From assembly GCF_007991515.1 (NCBI RefSeq), contig NZ_BJYM01000009.1, positions 1 through 64,000 of the forward strand: DNA of 64,000 nucleotides. The letters are read 5' to 3'. The notes under the pieces are model-generated. The model had not been told where the DNA came from. It saw nothing but the letters and a program-made list of their open reading frames with translations, and ran no database searches. The translations under genes were made by a program, and so were the position numbers. Positions 35,217 through 44,784 of the stretch are shown piece by piece. This DNA is from Oceanobacillus sojae (GTDB lineage: Bacteria > Bacillota > Bacilli > Bacillales > Amphibacillaceae). Position 1 is the first letter of the stretch. Each line of letters starts with the position of its first letter.

Positions 35217-36647
35217 TTAGTCTTTTAATCGTTCAACCAGTTCATCATAACGCGGGCTGTTTAAGAAATTATCTACCGAAATATGCTCTGCATCCGGACG
35301 TTTTGCCTTTGCGCGGTCTGTAAGTGTTTTTTGAGTAATAATAATATCCGCGTCTTCTGGAATTTCATTAATTGCTTTATTTGTTACATCAATGTCGATA
35401 CCGCTCTTCTTAAATTTATTCTTTAACAGAGAAGCTCCCATTGCACTGGAGCCCATTCCAGCATCACATGCGAATATGATTTTATTCACTTCTGCTGCTT
35501 CCTTAACAGGAGTTTCTCCATTATCAGCTTCTTTATCCCCTGTCAATGAACTGCTGACACTACTCTTCTTCCCTTTCATAGCTTCCATTTTTTCAGTAGA
35601 AGCTGTAAGGTCCTCTTCTCCGCCTTTTGAAGTCTTCAGGATAAAGGATGCAATCGCAAAGGAAACTGCTGCTGCGATAATAACACTTAAAATAACTCCT
35701 ACATAACTATTAGCTGGAGTCATTGCTAAGACAGCGAAAATACTTCCTGGTGAAGCAGCTGCTCTCAGCCCTGCATCAAATAATTGTAGGGTAAAGATTC
35801 CAGACATTCCACCGAAAATTGCTGCAATAATTAATGTAGGCTTCATTAAGATATAAGGGAAATAAATTTCATGAATACCACCTAGAAATTGAATAATTAT
35901 TGCTCCTGGTGCGGATGCTTTTGAAACACCTTTTCCAAAGATTGCGAAGGCAAGTAAGATTCCCAGACCTGGCCCTGGATTCGCTTCGACTAGAAATAAT
36001 ATAGACTTTCCTGCTTCTACTGCTTGATCTGCACCAAGTGGTGTCAGAATTCCATGGTTAATTGCATTATTTAAAAATAATGCCTTAGCAGGTTCAAGAA
36101 TAATGCTGGCCAGTGGTAATAACCCTGCACTGATAATTGCTTCTACACCTCGTGCTAAAGCATTTGAAAAGCTGGATACTAATGGCCCAATTCCTACTAC
36201 AGCAATCATTGCAAGAATAGCTGCAAGAATTCCGGCTGAGAAGTTATTATAAAGCATCTCAAAGCCTTGACGAATCTTCGCCTGGAATAAATCATCAATT
36301 TTTTTCATCAGGTAACCCGCTAATGGCCCCATTATCATTGCTCCAAGGAACATCGGCTGCTCTGCTCCGACAATGACCCCCATTGTTGCTGTGGCACCGA
36401 CAACTCCTCCACGGATACCATAGATCATACGACCACCTGTAAAACCAATCAATAATGGCAATAAATATTTAATCATTGGATCAACTAATGATGCCATATT
36501 TTCATTAGGAATCCAGCCATCCGGAATAAATAATGCAGTAATAATTCCCCAGGCAATAAATGCACCAATATTTGGCATAATCATTCCACTGAGGTTGCTG
36601 CCAAACTTTTGTACCTTTGCACGTATACCGCTATTTTGTGTTGACAT
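35217..36647 (-). CDS. mtlA: Mannitol PTS permease EIICB
   Basis: Membrane permease of 476 residues with IIC (about 1-340, eight or so membrane segments, conserved GGIHEIYFPYILMKP) and C-terminal IIB with phospho-Cys394 (FACDAGMGSSAMGASLL). There is no IIA domain, since mtlF supplies it. ATG 36647 is 8 nt after AAAGGGG. It is the first gene of the mannitol operon and clearly paralogous to the EIICBA at 16066-17949. Confidence 0.95.
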   Translation of the reverse strand: MSTQNSGIRAKVQKFGSNLSGMIMPNIGAFIAWGIITALFIPDGWIPNENMASLVDPMIKYLLPLLIGFTGGRMIYGIRGGVVGATATMGVIVGAEQPMFLGAMIMGPLAGYLMKKIDDLFQAKIRQGFEMLYNNFSAGILAAILAMIAVVGIGPLVSSFSNALARGVEAIISAGLLPLASIILEPAKALFLNNAINHGILTPLGADQAVEAGKSILFLVEANPGPGLGILLAFAIFGKGVSKASAPGAIIIQFLGGIHEIYFPYILMKPTLIIAAIFGGMSGIFTLQLFDAGLRAAASPGSIFAVLAMTPANSYVGVILSVIIAAAVSFAIASFILKTSKGGEEDLTASTEKMEAMKGKKSSVSSSLTGDKEADNGETPVKEAAEVNKIIFACDAGMGSSAMGASLLKNKFKKSGIDIDVTNKAINEIPEDADIIITQKTLTDRAKAKRPDAEHISVDNFLNSPRYDELVERLKD

Positions 36648-36702
36648 GTTGTTAACCCCTTTCATTTTTTTAGATTGTTTTCTTATCTTTATTTTATTCT
36701 CT

Positions 36703-36760
36703 GTTATATAGGGAAAACAACCTAATCAAAATGTAACTTTGTCACGTGCTTGTTGCCAAA
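36703..36760 (-). promoter_or_regulatory. mtlA promoter with likely MtlR site
   Basis: Minus-strand -35 TTGATT (36724-36729), a short 15-bp spacer and -10 TATAAC (36703-36708). Directly upstream, 36738-36760 is an imperfect inverted repeat with arms TTTGGCA and TGACAAA, resembling Bacillus MtlR sites. A poor spacer fits an activator-dependent promoter. The rest of the 321-bp gap shows only a weak hairpin near 36884-36935. Confidence 0.5.
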
Positions 36761-36883
36761 ATACTATTAGCTTTTTAGAATCTTTTCCGGATGCGGAATA
36801 ATCAGCCCTAACGCTTTCATAAATTTATTTTTTTCATACCTTACTATCATGAAATTAAAGTGAAAAATGTTATTTATCAATGT

Positions 36884-36935
36884 AAAAAGACATCTGTCAG
36901 ATAAAGAAGCATCTTCTTCTCCAACAGAATGTCTT
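36884..36935 (-). terminator. Possible terminator after the chromate transporter genes
   Basis: AAAGACAT and ATGTCTTT close a hairpin with a large loop, just downstream of the chrA pair. Confidence 0.45.
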
Positions 36936-36968
36936 TATTTAATTATCTGTATTATTTTTTCATTCATT

Positions 36969-37496
36969 TCACAGAAAAAAGCCCCCGTACAGCATTGCTC
37001 CAGCAATTACAAAGGCCGGATGCACCTGCTTGACCTCTATCAGGTAAAAACTGAGCAGAACAATTATTGCAGTCTGCAATAAGCCAATACTCACATACGC
37101 TTCCGTCCAAAAATTCCAGGCAATCACTCCCAGCAGTACAGCAATGACAGGCTGTACAAACACAGTCAGTCTATGCACACGTTTGGACTTTTTATATTTA
37201 AGTAAAATTCCTCCTAGTACAATCATTAAAATTAAAGAAGGAGCAACCGTAGCAAAAATTCCGATAAAGGAACCCAGCACACCGCCCAGTTCATAACCGA
37301 CATATCCTGCCATTTTCGTCGCAATTGGTCCCGGTAAGGAATTAGCAAATGCCAGTACTTCCCCAAACTCCTGCACAGACATCCATCCATAATTACGTAC
37401 AACTTCATTCTCTACTAAGGATATAGACGCTGGTCCGCCACCATATCCAAGAATACCAGGAAGAAAGAAGGCAACAAAAATATCCCAAAAAATCAT
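36969..37496 (-). CDS. Chromate transporter, half subunit (YwrA-like)
   Basis: Short-chain CHR family membrane protein of 175 residues with the family block GYGGGPASISLVENEV at the N-terminus and NSLPGPIATKMAGYVGY. Short CHR proteins work as pairs of homologous halves; the partner is encoded directly upstream with a 4-bp ATGA overlap (37493-37496). In Bacillus subtilis the ywrA/ywrB pair sits near ywrD, and the same grouping is present here. The likely role is chromate export or transport of a related oxyanion. Confidence 0.88.
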   Translation of the reverse strand: MIFWDIFVAFFLPGILGYGGGPASISLVENEVVRNYGWMSVQEFGEVLAFANSLPGPIATKMAGYVGYELGGVLGSFIGIFATVAPSLILMIVLGGILLKYKKSKRVHRLTVFVQPVIAVLLGVIAWNFWTEAYVSIGLLQTAIIVLLSFYLIEVKQVHPAFVIAGAMLYGGFFL

Positions 37497-38056
37497 GAGC
37501 GTTCACCCTCCTCCTCTTTCTTCTTTACTGGAAGAGCAAATGCAATAATTAAGAGAATGCCAATCACGATTCCCGGATGAATATGCAGGATATTTAAAAC
37601 AATAAAAATAACAGCAAGCATAATTGAAGCCGTCAACCAGCCCAGTCCCTTCCCGGCTTTATATAAAAATTGCCAGGTAAGGACTGCCATCATCATACCG
37701 ACCACAGCCACAACAGCAGCTGTCATACCTTTGACCCAATCAAATTCACGAACCTCCGATAAGGTTCTTAATAAAATTATAATCAATAAAACGGTTGGAA
37801 TAACAGAAGCAATTAACGCATTCAGCATACCAATCCAGCCTGATACGCGATAACCGATATAGCCTGCCAGTTTTGTAGCTATTGGCCCCGGCAAAGTATT
37901 GCTGATCGACAGCATATCAATAAATTCGTCCTCATCCATCCATTTATATTTTTCTACAGCTTCCTTCCGCATTAATGGAATGGAGGCAGGTCCGCCACCG
38001 AAGCCCAGCATTCCCACCCGGAAGAATGCAATAAAAATATCCCATTGCTTTTTCAT
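37493..38056 (-). CDS. Chromate transporter, half subunit (YwrB-like)
   Basis: Short-chain CHR family protein of 187 residues with GFGGGPASIPLMRKEAV and NTLPGPIATKLAGYIGY, homologous to the next gene along most of its length. Five or six hydrophobic segments, and a charged C-terminus (KKKEEEGER). Together with its partner it should form one transporter with opposite topologies. It lies 31 bp after the YwrD-like gene on the same strand. Confidence 0.88.
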   Translation of the reverse strand: MKKQWDIFIAFFRVGMLGFGGGPASIPLMRKEAVEKYKWMDEDEFIDMLSISNTLPGPIATKLAGYIGYRVSGWIGMLNALIASVIPTVLLIIILLRTLSEVREFDWVKGMTAAVVAVVGMMMAVLTWQFLYKAGKGLGWLTASIMLAVIFIVLNILHIHPGIVIGILLIIAFALPVKKKEEEGERS

Positions 38057-38087
38057 GAATATAACCCTTCTCTACATCTTTTTTCAT

Positions 38088-39698
38088 CTACCATACAGCA
38101 ATATGACCATCTGCCCGTGACTCTGTCCCTCCGGCAAGCACGCCTGTTTTCGGATCACGCCAGATAATTTGTCCGCGTCCAAAGCTGTTCGGCTCCAGCT
38201 GTATTTGGATATCATGCCCTTTTTGCCGCAATTCTTGAGCAATTGTATATGAAAACCGGTTCTCAACCTCTATCTTTTTCTCCTTCATCCATTGCCATCT
38301 TGGTGCATCTAAAGCGGCTTGCGGATGAAGTCCAAAATCGATGGTATTCATAATAACCTGCATATGACCCTGCGGCTGCATAAATCCTCCCATCACACCA
38401 AATGGACCAACCCCTTCATTATTCTTTGTAACGAAGCCGGGAATAATCGTATGATACGTTTTTTTACCTCCTGCCAGTACATTGACATGATTCTCATCCA
38501 TCGAGAAATCAAAGCCTCGATTTTGCATGGCAATGCCTGTACCGGGAACAACAATGCCTGAACCGAAGCCCATATAATTACTTTGGATAAAGGAGACCAT
38601 ATTTCCTTCCTCATCCGCTGTGGCTAAATAGACTGTTCCACTGCCTGAAGGCTCGCCCGCTTCAGGAAGAATCGCTTCTTCACCAATAAGCGCTCTTCTC
38701 TGAGCTGTATATTGCCCGCTCAACAGCTGCTTTGTTGTATAACGCATCTTCGCTTCCTCAGTGATATGCTGCTTCCCATCTTCAAAGGCCAGCTTGATCG
38801 CTTCCATTTGCTTATGATATGTATCTACTGATTCTTTTGTTGTAAATTCAAATCCTTGTAAAATATTCAATGCCTCCAGCGCAATAATCCCCTGCCCATT
38901 TGGAGGAATCTCCCATATATCATAGCCACGGTAATTTACTTTTATCGGCTCCACCCATTCTGTTTCGCATTTTTCTAAATCTGACTTCGTTAAAAATCCC
39001 CCCGCTTCTTTAGAAGCTTGTGCTATTTTTTCAGCCAGCTCTCCTTCATAAAATGACCTTGCACCGGTTTCTGCAATTTCTTCCAGCGTTGCCGCATGGT
39101 CGGCTGATTTCCAGATCTCTCCTACTTTTGGAGGTCTGCCATTTGGCGCAAAGGTTTCAAACCAGGCTGTAAAATCATGTCCTTCTTCCTTTTTATACAT
39201 CTGATATGCCCTTTTCCAAAAGCGGGCCAGTATCGGTGAAACCGGAAATCCTTCACGGGCATAACGAATAGCCGGCTGCAGTGTTTCTTTTAATGATAAC
39301 TTGCCGAAACGTTCGGATAATTCAGCCCATGCTTTTGGTATACCAGGAACCGTAACAGGAATCCATCCGAATTTTGGAATTGCATCATGTCCTTTTTCTT
39401 TTACTGCTTCTATAGAAATACTCTCCGGGGATCTTCCGCTGCCATTTAATCCATGTAATTTCCCTTTTGTCCATACAAGTGCAAAGGCATCTCCGCCAAT
39501 TCCGTTTGAAGTGGGCTCTACAACTGTTAAAGAAGCAGCTGTCGCAATAGCAGCGTCAATGGCATTTCCTCCCTTTTTCAGAATTTCCAAACCTGCTTCT
39601 GCCGCCAAAGGCTGTGTTGTAGCCACCATTCCTTTTCTTGCGTATACAGATTCTCTTGCAATTGCATAAGGATTAAATTTATTATGTATATGCTCCAT
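38088..39698 (-). CDS. Gamma-glutamyltransferase family protein (YwrD-like)
   Basis: Ntn-type hydrolase of 536 residues. The N-terminus has AAEAGLEILKKGGNAIDAAIA read in short blocks and NGIGGDAFALVW; the predicted autoprocessing nucleophile is Thr355 in SGSGTVYLATADEEGN, and GGFMQPQGHMQV follows. There is no signal peptide, so it is probably cytoplasmic, unlike secreted Ggt. It shares context with the split chromate transporter as in the Bacillus ywr region. Substrate (glutathione-like or other gamma-glutamyl compound) is inferred. Confidence 0.88.
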   Translation of the reverse strand: MEHIHNKFNPYAIARESVYARKGMVATTQPLAAEAGLEILKKGGNAIDAAIATAASLTVVEPTSNGIGGDAFALVWTKGKLHGLNGSGRSPESISIEAVKEKGHDAIPKFGWIPVTVPGIPKAWAELSERFGKLSLKETLQPAIRYAREGFPVSPILARFWKRAYQMYKKEEGHDFTAWFETFAPNGRPPKVGEIWKSADHAATLEEIAETGARSFYEGELAEKIAQASKEAGGFLTKSDLEKCETEWVEPIKVNYRGYDIWEIPPNGQGIIALEALNILQGFEFTTKESVDTYHKQMEAIKLAFEDGKQHITEEAKMRYTTKQLLSGQYTAQRRALIGEEAILPEAGEPSGSGTVYLATADEEGNMVSFIQSNYMGFGSGIVVPGTGIAMQNRGFDFSMDENHVNVLAGGKKTYHTIIPGFVTKNNEGVGPFGVMGGFMQPQGHMQVIMNTIDFGLHPQAALDAPRWQWMKEKKIEVENRFSYTIAQELRQKGHDIQIQLEPNSFGRGQIIWRDPKTGVLAGGTESRADGHIAVW

Positions 39699-39860
39699 CT
39701 GCTCATCCTTTCAGAGGTATTTTATTTTTTGCGGAAAAACAGTATATTCCGTCAAATAAACATGGAATATGTTTTACTCTAGTATCCTTATAGTCTATCA
39801 TATTTGTTCTTGAATCTGTATGTGTTCTTGCCAGACTGTACATTTCTTCTATTAATTATA

Positions 39861-39906
39861 TAAAAAAAGACCCTCCCTACCTTTTTAATAGGAAAAGTCT
39901 TTTGGA
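39861..39906 (-). terminator. Probable terminator after the DUF3100-like gene pair
   Basis: AAAAGAC / GTCTTTT stem with further CCTA/TAGG pairing and T-run on the minus strand. Confidence 0.6.
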
Positions 39907-39911
39907 ATACT

Positions 39912-40397
39912 CTAATTACCTGCGAGGAAAAGTCCAAGCTGTGCTAATAAAGCACTGCACACATAAGTACCTGCAAAAACAAATACAGCTACAATCGCGA
40001 CTTTCCAGGATGTTTTCCGCAAATCAACAAGGCGATTCGCTACAGAAATTCCGGCAACGGTCAAAATCGGTGTTGTAATTGCCAGAAAATCGACAGCCTG
40101 AATTGCTTCGACAAAAAAGTCTGAGACCAGACACAGACTTAAAGAAGTGATGGATACCCAGCCTAAAATCGGGAAATCACGAATGACCTTAATAGGAACC
40201 AATTTCATTAAATCGGCAATAATAACACCGATAAATGAAAATAACCAAAGGATGCCTAAACCAACGAAGGTCATTGATGTAATTGGTGTAGAGTCTGGAT
40301 TCTTGATCAGCTTAATTTCTTGTGCGAATAAAATTAATGCTACACTTAATAACAGTACTAAAGCATAACGGACATAACGGCGCATTGTCGGGCTCAT
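39912..40397 (-). CDS. Membrane protein, partner of the DUF3100-like protein
   Basis: Protein of 161 residues with four to five predicted membrane segments (starting about 10, 40, 75, 105 and 135). Its ATG overlaps the stop of the larger upstream gene (ATGA at 40394-40397), so the two are translationally coupled and probably form a complex. No family is recognised with confidence; it could be the second half of a transporter whose first half is encoded upstream. Confidence 0.7.
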   Translation of the reverse strand: MSPTMRRYVRYALVLLLSVALILFAQEIKLIKNPDSTPITSMTFVGLGILWLFSFIGVIIADLMKLVPIKVIRDFPILGWVSITSLSLCLVSDFFVEAIQAVDFLAITTPILTVAGISVANRLVDLRKTSWKVAIVAVFVFAGTYVCSALLAQLGLFLAGN

Positions 40398-41185
40398 TTT
40401 TTGTCACCTCTAACTAAAAACTTATACATAAACTGCTGTAATGGTGCTGCGAGAAATACCATGGTAAATGTCCCGATAAAACTCGTTAATAGCTGACTGG
40501 CTGAAGCATAGGCTAAAATCGTACTCTCCATTTCTGGAACTCTCGCAACCAATGTTGCAGATGCAGCACTCATCATACTTCCAGACCCTACCCCGGATGC
40601 CATCGCCAGTGCTTCGACCCGAAACCCGAAATCTAGTAAAATAGGTGCAAAAATACTAAAGAACATCGTTCCAAACAACGTACCGATAACATAGAGCGAG
40701 ATAACTCCCCGCCCTTCAGGAGATTCCAGTGTATATTTTTCTGAAATATAAGCGAGCTCTCCTTCTCTTCCTATTCCTAATGTTGCCCCGATTGCTTCAC
40801 GGCGCAGACCGATTAATATTGCTATCGGCAGTCCGATAAGAACAGTACCAAGGTTACCAATTTCCTGAATGATAAATACCCAGCCAACCTGCAGAATTTC
40901 CCGAATCTGCGGTGCCACATCTGATCCATATCTGGCCATTAATGGCAGCATAATAAAAATTAAGTATTTACTGGCGAAATCAACATTCTTCTTACTATAA
41001 ATCTTTTTGAGAATACCTTTCCTTAAGAACGGCAAAGCAAGAATCATAGCAATCGCAATTGCAAATACTAACGGCAGCATGGAAATATTCATGGATCCTA
41101 TCGAAAAGGTCTGAATCCCAATCAATTCAGCTGCTGCAATTACCGCCAATACAAAAACTAAAAAATAAACAAAGTTTTTAACCAT
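40394..41185 (-). CDS. DUF3100-like membrane protein
   Basis: Protein of 263 residues with seven or eight membrane segments. The segments GREGELAYISEKYTLESPEG and ALAMASGVGSGSMMSAA look like the conserved parts of DUF3100 proteins, which are often next to M20 amidohydrolases, as here (the amidohydrolase gene is 35 bp upstream). An uptake role for an acylated amino acid or dipeptide-like compound cleaved by that enzyme is inferred from linkage only. Confidence 0.65.
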   Translation of the reverse strand: MVKNFVYFLVFVLAVIAAAELIGIQTFSIGSMNISMLPLVFAIAIAMILALPFLRKGILKKIYSKKNVDFASKYLIFIMLPLMARYGSDVAPQIREILQVGWVFIIQEIGNLGTVLIGLPIAILIGLRREAIGATLGIGREGELAYISEKYTLESPEGRGVISLYVIGTLFGTMFFSIFAPILLDFGFRVEALAMASGVGSGSMMSAASATLVARVPEMESTILAYASASQLLTSFIGTFTMVFLAAPLQQFMYKFLVRGDKK

Positions 41186-41220
41186 ATATATTCCTCAATT
41201 CCTAAATGTAATTAGTTGGT

Positions 41221-42480
41221 TTAATCAACAATCTGGTTAATGACAGAAAGATATTCCGAATAAGAACGCTTGTACAATTTTTCCTTATCTACATTTTTAT
41301 CTATATTTTCTAATACTTCCGCAACAAATTCCGGAAAGATACGATAGATAAATTCAGGATCTACATCAATAAAATCATCACCATGAATTGTTCCAGTAAA
41401 GCCGCTGTAGCCAATTTGAATACATGGAATCATATAGGACAAATCACCAATATCTCCAGCTGCGCTAATAAAACTATCATCATCGATTTCGTCAATTTCT
41501 GAAAAGTCTTTAAAAACAGCTTGTACGAAGCTTGATAGATATCTGTCCTGGATAAAAGGCAGGTATCCCATTTGCGTATGTGCTGCTACTTCTCCTTGTA
41601 AAGCAATGGCACTTCCTCTAGCTGCATCATCCAGCTTTGCTGCTGCTTCTTTTAAATAATCGACTGTTTTGGTCCGGAGATCTGTTCCAACCGTAATTTC
41701 ATTTGGAATAACATTGGTAGACATATCCGATCCCATCACAATGGGATTAATACGCACATGCTCCTTCTCATCCAGCTGCTGTCTCATTAAACCAACTGCT
41801 GTATTAAAAACCGTTGACATGCTGTATGCATTCTTGCTGGAAAATGGATCAAACCCGGCATGTGTCGCTTTACCTTTAAAGGTATACTTCTTATAAAGGA
41901 AACCGGCTAAATCACAATTCACATTCACTGTTCTATTATCAAATTCACCGCCAATGGCATGGACACAAACAGCTAAATCAATATCATCAAACACACCAAG
42001 CTTCATCGCTTCTGGCTTCCCGCCGTAGTGGGTGATCGTTCCCTGTTCAATTAAGCCATCACGATAAGCTAGATCTAAATATTCTTCCGCCGGGACAAAG
42101 ACAAAGGTTATTCTATTCTTCCAATTTTGGCTGGCATTCGTTTTCACATAATAACGGTAAACAGCAAGTGCAATTGCCACCTGCGTATAATGTCCGCAAT
42201 TATGTGCCGCCCCTGTTTCTTTATCTGCGTACATATGCGATGGAGCATACACTGCATCCAGCTCGGCAATAAACGCAATATGTGTATCCCCATCTTCTGG
42301 ACCTAATGTGGTCTTGAAGCCTGTAGTACTAAAATGCTCCATCTCAACATCTGGATTAACTTCCTTCAAAAAGCGGATAACATTTTCTTTTGTCCGCTGC
42401 TCTTTATAGCCCAGCTCTGGATGATGATAAATATCCTCCGCAAAGTCTTTTATCTGCTGATACTGCTCCTTAAAAAACAT
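41221..42480 (-). CDS. M20 family amidohydrolase/peptidase
   Basis: Metal-dependent hydrolase of 419 residues related to aminoacylases and AbgB-like enzymes. Metal-site motifs are visible: FIAELDAVYAPSH, AAHNCGHYTQVAIAL and a later VFVPAEEYLD (Glu-Glu), plus a dimerisation domain with KATHAGFDPFSSKNA. The start is uncertain: ATG 42480 is 15 nt from an AAAGGAG site, while a TTG at 42507 would overlap that site, so ATG is used. It begins the operon with the two membrane proteins. Confidence 0.85.
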   Translation of the reverse strand: MFFKEQYQQIKDFAEDIYHHPELGYKEQRTKENVIRFLKEVNPDVEMEHFSTTGFKTTLGPEDGDTHIAFIAELDAVYAPSHMYADKETGAAHNCGHYTQVAIALAVYRYYVKTNASQNWKNRITFVFVPAEEYLDLAYRDGLIEQGTITHYGGKPEAMKLGVFDDIDLAVCVHAIGGEFDNRTVNVNCDLAGFLYKKYTFKGKATHAGFDPFSSKNAYSMSTVFNTAVGLMRQQLDEKEHVRINPIVMGSDMSTNVIPNEITVGTDLRTKTVDYLKEAAAKLDDAARGSAIALQGEVAAHTQMGYLPFIQDRYLSSFVQAVFKDFSEIDEIDDDSFISAAGDIGDLSYMIPCIQIGYSGFTGTIHGDDFIDVDPEFIYRIFPEFVAEVLENIDKNVDKEKLYKRSYSEYLSVINQIVD

Positions 42481-42686
42481 AATGGATTCTGAACGCTCCT
42501 TTTTCAACCTATTAAAGTGTTAAAGCATGATAATATCTTACCATTCGACAAATTTCACGTCAATACAGCTTTTTCTAAGTTTTTAGATATTTGCTAAATT
42601 AAATATAATAGCTGCTGCTATAACGCATTTCACAAGTTGAATTATCGCAGCCTAGGAAAATACCACATCAGGACTTAAAGCAAAAA

Positions 42687-42728
42687 AGTATGATATCAAG
42701 ATATAAATTCCCCTTGACATCATACGCT
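42687..42728 (-). terminator. Probable terminator after the asparagine synthetase gene
   Basis: GTATGAT/ATCATAC with further TCAAG/CTTGA pairing and AAAAAA on the plus strand (U-run for the minus strand). Confidence 0.6.
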
Positions 42729-42768
42729 TCCTTTATTACTCTATTTCATCTGTTTTGAAACAGTTACT

Positions 42769-44613
42769 CTACTCACTAACCTCTATATCATATTTCCTCA
42801 GCCAATAATCAATCTGGCAGAGATGGGCGATTAATTGCGGACCTCGCATCAACTGACCATACCATGGATCTTTAAACTCTTTCCCGGCGCTCTCCACAAT
42901 TTTTTCTACTTTATCTTTCTTCAAAAATTCAAAAATTCTTGCTTCTGAATCTGTTAAGATTTTCCGCATCCATTGAGATACCTGCTCTGTATATTCCGGC
43001 TGGAAGGTTCTTGGATAAGGGCTCTTCTTCCGGTAAAGCACCTCCTGCGGCAAAATCCCTTCCATCGCCTTCCGCAAAATACCCTTCTCCCTGCCATTCG
43101 CCATCTTCATTTCCCATGGAATATTCCAAACATACTCAACAAGATGATGATCAGCATACGGAACACGTACCTCCAGCCCTGCTCCCATGCTCATTCGATC
43201 TTTTCTATCCAACAGCTGGGACATAAACCATTGTATATTTAAATAAAACAATTCTCTCCGCTTCGCATCAACATTGCTTTCTCCATCCAGACGAGGTGTT
43301 TCCGCTATCGTTGCCTGATATCTTTCCCGCACATAATCCTCAATCTTTAATTTACTTTGCCAATCATCATGCAGTAAATCAATTCTTCCATCTAAAGAGC
43401 GTATCCATGGAAAGCTGTCACCAGCCGCTTCCGGATCATGGAACCAGGGATAGCCGCCGAATATTTCATCTGCACATTCTCCTGACAATGCCACTGTTGT
43501 ATGTTTTTTTATATTCCTGCAAAGCCAGAGTAAAGAAGAATCAATATCTGCCTGACCTGGCTGATCTCTTACCTCTACCGCTTCCCTCAATAAAGAAGCA
43601 AGCTCTACTCCTGTAATAATTTCTTCATGATGGTCCGTTGAGAAGGCCTCCACCATTTTCTCAATCCATTCTTGGTCACTGGAGGGTTGAAATTTACTCA
43701 CTTGAAAATACGGCTTATTTCCTTGATAATCCAGCGAGAAGGTAGGTAAAGCGCCTAGATCGTTGTCTCTGTAATGGTTTGCGGCTATTGCTGTAATAGC
43801 ACTGGAATCTAAACCACCTGATAGAAAGGTAGATACAGGAACATCTGATACCAGCTGTCTCTCTATCGAATCAATAAACAGTGTCCGTACTTTTTCTGCT
43901 GTCTCCTCCAGAGAATCTTTATGCTCTTTACTTACTAGATTCCAGTACCGCCAGACCCTTAACCCTGCTTTTGTCACTGTCATCGCATGCCCGGCTCTTA
44001 ATTCATCGACATCTTTAAACAGCCCATGCCCTGGCGTTCTTGACGGTCCCAAGCCAAAAACCTCAGAAAGACCGGTACGATCGATATTTGTTGTAACCTG
44101 TGGATGGGCGAGGAGTGCTTTTATTTCCGAGCCATATACAAATGTTTTTCCTTTCTCACTATAAAAAAGCGGCTTCACCCCTAACCGGTCCCTTGCAATA
44201 AACAGCTTCTCTGACGCATCATCCCAAATAGCAAATGCAAAAATACCATTTAAATGATCAACACAGTCTTCCTTCCACTCCATATAACTTGTTAGAAGCA
44301 CCTCTGTATCTGAGGATGTAGTAAATGTATAACCTCGCTGCATTAAGCTTTTACGCAATTCCTCTGTATTATAAAGCTCTCCATTATAACAGATAACGTA
44401 TTTCTTATGTTCCGTTTCTTTCAGCATTGGCTGCTTCCCGCCTTCTAAATCTATAACAGAAAGACGTTTATGCCCAAATCCAACATGGCCTTCCAGCCAA
44501 TAACCCGTTGCATCTGGACCGCGCAAAGATAATGTATTTGTCATCTTTTCTATTATTTCCCGCTCGTCACTTGCCCGTTTATCCCAGCTGATAAATCCAG
44601 TAATTCCACACAA
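42769..44613 (-). CDS. asnB: Asparagine synthetase, glutamine-hydrolysing
   Basis: Enzyme of 614 residues that makes asparagine from aspartate, ATP and glutamine. The N-terminal glutaminase domain starts at Cys2 (MCGITGFIS), which fixes a TTG start at 44613 with a GAGAGG site upstream; RGPDATG and CYNGELYN are its substrate motifs. The synthetase domain shows FLSGGLDSSAI (ATP-PPase loop) and SGECADEIFGGYPWF. Length equals Bacillus AsnO, the sporulation-linked paralogue. Monocistronic. Confidence 0.95.
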   Translation of the reverse strand: MCGITGFISWDKRASDEREIIEKMTNTLSLRGPDATGYWLEGHVGFGHKRLSVIDLEGGKQPMLKETEHKKYVICYNGELYNTEELRKSLMQRGYTFTTSSDTEVLLTSYMEWKEDCVDHLNGIFAFAIWDDASEKLFIARDRLGVKPLFYSEKGKTFVYGSEIKALLAHPQVTTNIDRTGLSEVFGLGPSRTPGHGLFKDVDELRAGHAMTVTKAGLRVWRYWNLVSKEHKDSLEETAEKVRTLFIDSIERQLVSDVPVSTFLSGGLDSSAITAIAANHYRDNDLGALPTFSLDYQGNKPYFQVSKFQPSSDQEWIEKMVEAFSTDHHEEIITGVELASLLREAVEVRDQPGQADIDSSLLWLCRNIKKHTTVALSGECADEIFGGYPWFHDPEAAGDSFPWIRSLDGRIDLLHDDWQSKLKIEDYVRERYQATIAETPRLDGESNVDAKRRELFYLNIQWFMSQLLDRKDRMSMGAGLEVRVPYADHHLVEYVWNIPWEMKMANGREKGILRKAMEGILPQEVLYRKKSPYPRTFQPEYTEQVSQWMRKILTDSEARIFEFLKKDKVEKIVESAGKEFKDPWYGQLMRGPQLIAHLCQIDYWLRKYDIEVSE

Positions 44614-44746
44614 ATCTCATCATCCTCTCTGGCAACCTATCCAGCTCCTCATTAGCCTATGCTCTTTTGGGCGTGTTTGTGAGGATTTTTTGAGAAAACC
44701 GCTGCACTTATACTATTACAAAGTTGATCCTTTCTAACTACAAAGT

Positions 44747-44779
44747 AAAAAGACCATCTAAATAGATGATCTTTTATTT
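44747..44779 (-). terminator. Terminator after rpiA
   Basis: AAAAGACCATCTA / TAGATGATCTTTT stem with one mismatch, 6 bp beyond the stop of rpiA. Confidence 0.7.
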
Positions 44780-44784
44780 ATAAC

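Noticed and set aside
42929-43616. Several long frames on both strands inside the asparagine synthetase gene
   Set aside because: Shadows of asnB, which has full-length family motifs; no independent start signals.
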